64,000 bases of DNA from Bradyrhizobium glycinis (lineage in GTDB: Bacteria > Pseudomonadota > Alphaproteobacteria > Rhizobiales > Xanthobacteraceae). The stretch is from contig NZ_JACCHQ010000005.1 of assembly GCF_016031655.1 (NCBI RefSeq), positions 124,001 through 188,000 on the forward strand. Reading direction: 5' to 3'. The notes under the pieces were generated by a model. It had not been told where the DNA came from. It did no database searches and worked only from the letters and a program-made list of their open reading frames with translations. This document shows, piece by piece, positions 61,952-64,000 of the stretch. The first letter of the stretch is position 1; the number at the start of each line of letters is the position of its first letter. Both the position numbers and the translations under genes were made by a program.

Positions 61952-63442
61952 TCACGCCGCCCGGTAGTCCGGCGCCGTCGCCAGGAACTTGGCGTATGCA
62001 TCCGCATCCGGCGGCTGGAAGCGCCCCGCGAGTCCGCCGCGTTTCTGCTGCTTCGCGCCGATGTCGGCCATCAACTCGTCGAAATGGCGGTAGTGATAGG
62101 GGGCGACGCACAGGCCGCCGTACACGCCGGCGGCCGGTCGCTCGACGCGCTTGAAGTGCAGCATCATCTCGATGTTGTCGCGCATCGCCTGCGCCGTCGG
62201 CTGGTTGGCGAGCTGGCCGTCGGCATAGCGCACCAGCCAGTTCGCGGCGAGGTCGGCGCAGAGCACGGTGCAGAACGAGGAGTTGAAGCCGACGAAGCCG
62301 AGCTCCGGCAGATCGGGGTTGGCAATCAGGCGATACAGCCGGTACTGCCCGTCGGCATCGACCAGCTTCGCTTGATAGGCCTCGGGCAGGAAGGGCACGC
62401 CGAGCTTGTAGCCGATCGCGAGCACGGCGACGTCGGCGCCCACGCGCTCGCCGCCGCTCATCACGATGCTGTCGCCTTCATAATGGTCGAACGTGCCGAA
62501 CACGGCCTTGATGCGGCCGTCGGCGACCATCGGATAGAAGCCCGGCGTTGCGATCGGCACCGAACAGTTGACGCCGTCCTCGATCCGCTCCTTCGGCACC
62601 ATGTTGCAGCGGCCGAGCTTGAGCTGCGCCTTCAAGAGGCTCTCCAGCCCGCGCCAGTTGGCCCAGACCAGCGGCGCGGCGATGCGATGCGCGAGCCGCC
62701 CCATCGCGCCGATGCCCCAGCCCGGAAACATCTCCTCCTGCGCGCGGATGTAGAGGATGCGCTTGAAGTTCACGAGACCGCCGATGAAATAGGGAATGCG
62801 CCAGACCGGCTCCCGCATCACGATCGTGACCTCACGGGCGCCTGACTTCACCGCATTCACGGCGATGTCGGTTGCGGACTTCGAGCCGCCGAGCACGACG
62901 ACGCGGCGTCCCTTCGCCAGTGTCGGATCACCGTATTTCGACGAGTGCAGGATCTGGCCGCCCTGCGCCAGAAAGCCGTCCTCGCCGGGGCAGTGCAGCT
63001 CGCGCGGCTCGTTGAACTGGCCGGTGCAGACCGCGACGAAATCGAAATCCTCGCTCGTGGTCGTGCCGTTGTTGCCCTTCGAGGCAAGCGTCCATCCCGG
63101 CCTGCCGTCGGCACGGCGCGCCATGCCGGCGACCTCGGTGTTGAGCCGCAGCATGCGGTCGAGGCCGAAGCTCTTGGCATAATCGGCGAGGTAGGCGTGG
63201 ACCTGCGGCCCGGTCGGCCATTCCGGATAGGCCTCCGGCATGGCGCGGTCGGTGTAGCGGTAGAGCTCCTTCGGGCTCTGGGTCTGCACCTCGGGGTAGG
63301 AGCGCGCCGGCTCCCAGACGCCGCCGAGATCCGAGCTGCGCTCGACGATCGTGACGCGGTGGCCTCGGGTGGAGAATGCTTTCGCGGCGGCAAGGCCGGA
63401 GACGCCGGCGCCGATCACGCAGACATGTTTTGGGCTGACCAT
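61952..63442 (-). CDS. Flavin-containing monooxygenase-like FAD oxidoreductase
   Basis: The 496-residue flavoprotein has the FAD Rossmann motif VCVIGAGVSGLAAAKAF, the following VTIVERSSDLGGVW, the FMO-like signature near FLAQGGQILHSSKYGD and the NADP motif RVVVLGGSKSATDIAVNAV, then VAVLAIGYK. Substrates of this group range from amines to ketones (Baeyer-Villiger); none can be chosen here. ATG 63442 begins MVSPKHVCVIGAG; an upstream in-frame extension of 16 codons shows no homology. It lies 99 bp after the cupin gene on the same strand. Confidence 0.9.
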   Translation of the reverse strand: MVSPKHVCVIGAGVSGLAAAKAFSTRGHRVTIVERSSDLGGVWEPARSYPEVQTQSPKELYRYTDRAMPEAYPEWPTGPQVHAYLADYAKSFGLDRMLRLNTEVAGMARRADGRPGWTLASKGNNGTTTSEDFDFVAVCTGQFNEPRELHCPGEDGFLAQGGQILHSSKYGDPTLAKGRRVVVLGGSKSATDIAVNAVKSGAREVTIVMREPVWRIPYFIGGLVNFKRILYIRAQEEMFPGWGIGAMGRLAHRIAAPLVWANWRGLESLLKAQLKLGRCNMVPKERIEDGVNCSVPIATPGFYPMVADGRIKAVFGTFDHYEGDSIVMSGGERVGADVAVLAIGYKLGVPFLPEAYQAKLVDADGQYRLYRLIANPDLPELGFVGFNSSFCTVLCADLAANWLVRYADGQLANQPTAQAMRDNIEMMLHFKRVERPAAGVYGGLCVAPYHYRHFDELMADIGAKQQKRGGLAGRFQPPDADAYAKFLATAPDYRAA

Positions 63443-63541
63443 GGGATTGCTCGATGTGTTTGGCGCGCAAGCGGCCGCGTTCGGCCGCAAGGCGCGGCCG
63501 GCCGGGCTGCAGGCAGATGAAAGCGGAGGAAGCGGCGACGG

Positions 63542-63991
63542 CTAGTCGTTGGCCTCGGGCGGCAGGAAGTCGACCTCATGCAGCGCCGAGATGCGCACGA
63601 CTTCCGCTGGGTCGGTCAGATTGTGCAACTGGTTGAACAGCGCCTCCAGCTTCTGCATCGGCGAGACCCAGAACAGCGCGCGGCACGGCTTGTCGGACTT
63701 GTTGAAATAGCCGTGCGGAATGCCGCGGGGCATGCGCACGAGGTCGCCGGCATGAGCCTTGACCCATTGGCCGTCAAGCTTGAGATCGAGCGTACCCTCC
63801 TGCACCAGGATGAACTCGTCCTGTGTCGGATGGATGTGCACCGGCACGAACTGGCCGGGATCGCTGTTGGTCTCGAAAGCGAAGGTGGAGTCGGTGACGG
63901 CCTTGGGGAAATAGACCTGGCCCAGAATGTTCCAGCTCTTGCCGCCGTAGCCTGTGCCGTTAGCGGTGATGCCTTTTTCGAGTGCAGTCAT
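63542..63991 (-). CDS. Cupin-domain protein
   Basis: The 149-residue single-cupin protein has motif 1 in VPVHIHPTQDEFILVQEGTL (HxH and Glu ligands) and motif 2 in GDLVRMPRGIPHGYFNKS (His ligand), so it can bind one metal ion. The C-terminus LHEVDFLPPEAND is acidic. The gene could encode a dioxygenase, isomerase or sensor; the neighbour is a flavin monooxygenase, which suggests a small catabolic or secondary-metabolite unit that may continue beyond the window. Confidence 0.88.
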   Translation of the reverse strand: MTALEKGITANGTGYGGKSWNILGQVYFPKAVTDSTFAFETNSDPGQFVPVHIHPTQDEFILVQEGTLDLKLDGQWVKAHAGDLVRMPRGIPHGYFNKSDKPCRALFWVSPMQKLEALFNQLHNLTDPAEVVRISALHEVDFLPPEAND

Positions 63992-64000
63992 GGCTTGCTC

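Noticed and set aside
1-64000. tRNA, rRNA, integrase or attachment sites
   Set aside because: None was recognised by eye; a tRNA scan would be decisive, but I could not run one.

Overview
The window is high-GC chromosomal DNA of an alphaproteobacterium, most likely Bradyrhizobium. The strongest pointer is the enolase-superfamily gene at 47305-48474, whose active-site residues fall at exactly the positions I recall for the characterised Bradyrhizobium japonicum D-tartrate dehydratase. The fused transaldolase/glucose-6-phosphate isomerase and an 87-bp palindromic repeat that I associate with this group fit the same picture. I saw no rRNA, tRNA, CRISPR array, transposase or phage gene.

Region 1 (1-14.4 kb), alpha-glucan and trehalose metabolism. 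A tightly packed minus-strand run reads glgE-like, treS fused to maltokinase, glgB, glgX and treZ (cut by the window edge). malQ and a GH15 glucosidase diverge from it on the plus strand. This is the TreS/Mak/GlgE/GlgB route plus the TreZ route from glucan back to trehalose. The GlgE homologue has lost the catalytic general acid (Lys408 instead of Glu), so the pathway wiring is not standard.

Region 2 (14.4-22.6 kb), central carbon. A minus-strand operon encodes a transaldolase-PGI fusion, 6-phosphogluconate dehydrogenase, glucose-6-phosphate dehydrogenase, 6-phosphogluconolactonase, gluconokinase and a HAD phosphatase. It ends in a PhyH-family dioxygenase gene broken by one in-frame TGA.

Region 3 (23.5-28.3 kb). 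The stress-associated trio prkA, yeaH-like (DUF444) and spoVR lies on the plus strand.

Region 4 (28.3-33.6 kb), small accessory genes: an ArsR/SRPBCC/membrane-protein operon with two palindromic operators, a DsrE-like secreted protein, an unknown secreted protein, and an unusual fusion of an adenylate cyclase with a membrane segment and a formylglycine-generating-enzyme-like domain, followed by a DUF4399 gene.

Region 5 (33.6-38.5 kb). 2-oxoacid:ferredoxin oxidoreductase subunits korA and korB lie beside a GltD-like flavoprotein with a ferredoxin tail.

Region 6 (38.8-44.4 kb). The complete pqqABCDE operon continues into a proline iminopeptidase gene that overlaps pqqE, then a small DUF4286/EthD-like gene.

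Region 7 (44.6-64 kb), mixed metabolic and transport genes: amidase, glutathione peroxidase, DUF3297, D-tartrate dehydratase, malonyl-CoA decarboxylase, AraC regulator with divergent MFS transporter, CPA2 antiporter, RND efflux pair, a sugar-epimerase-like gene broken by an in-frame TAG, a secreted protein of unknown function, a flavin monooxygenase and a cupin.

Intergenic spaces carry at least two families of dispersed palindromic repeats: an 87-bp element (four full copies and one truncated) and a 145-155-bp element (two copies).
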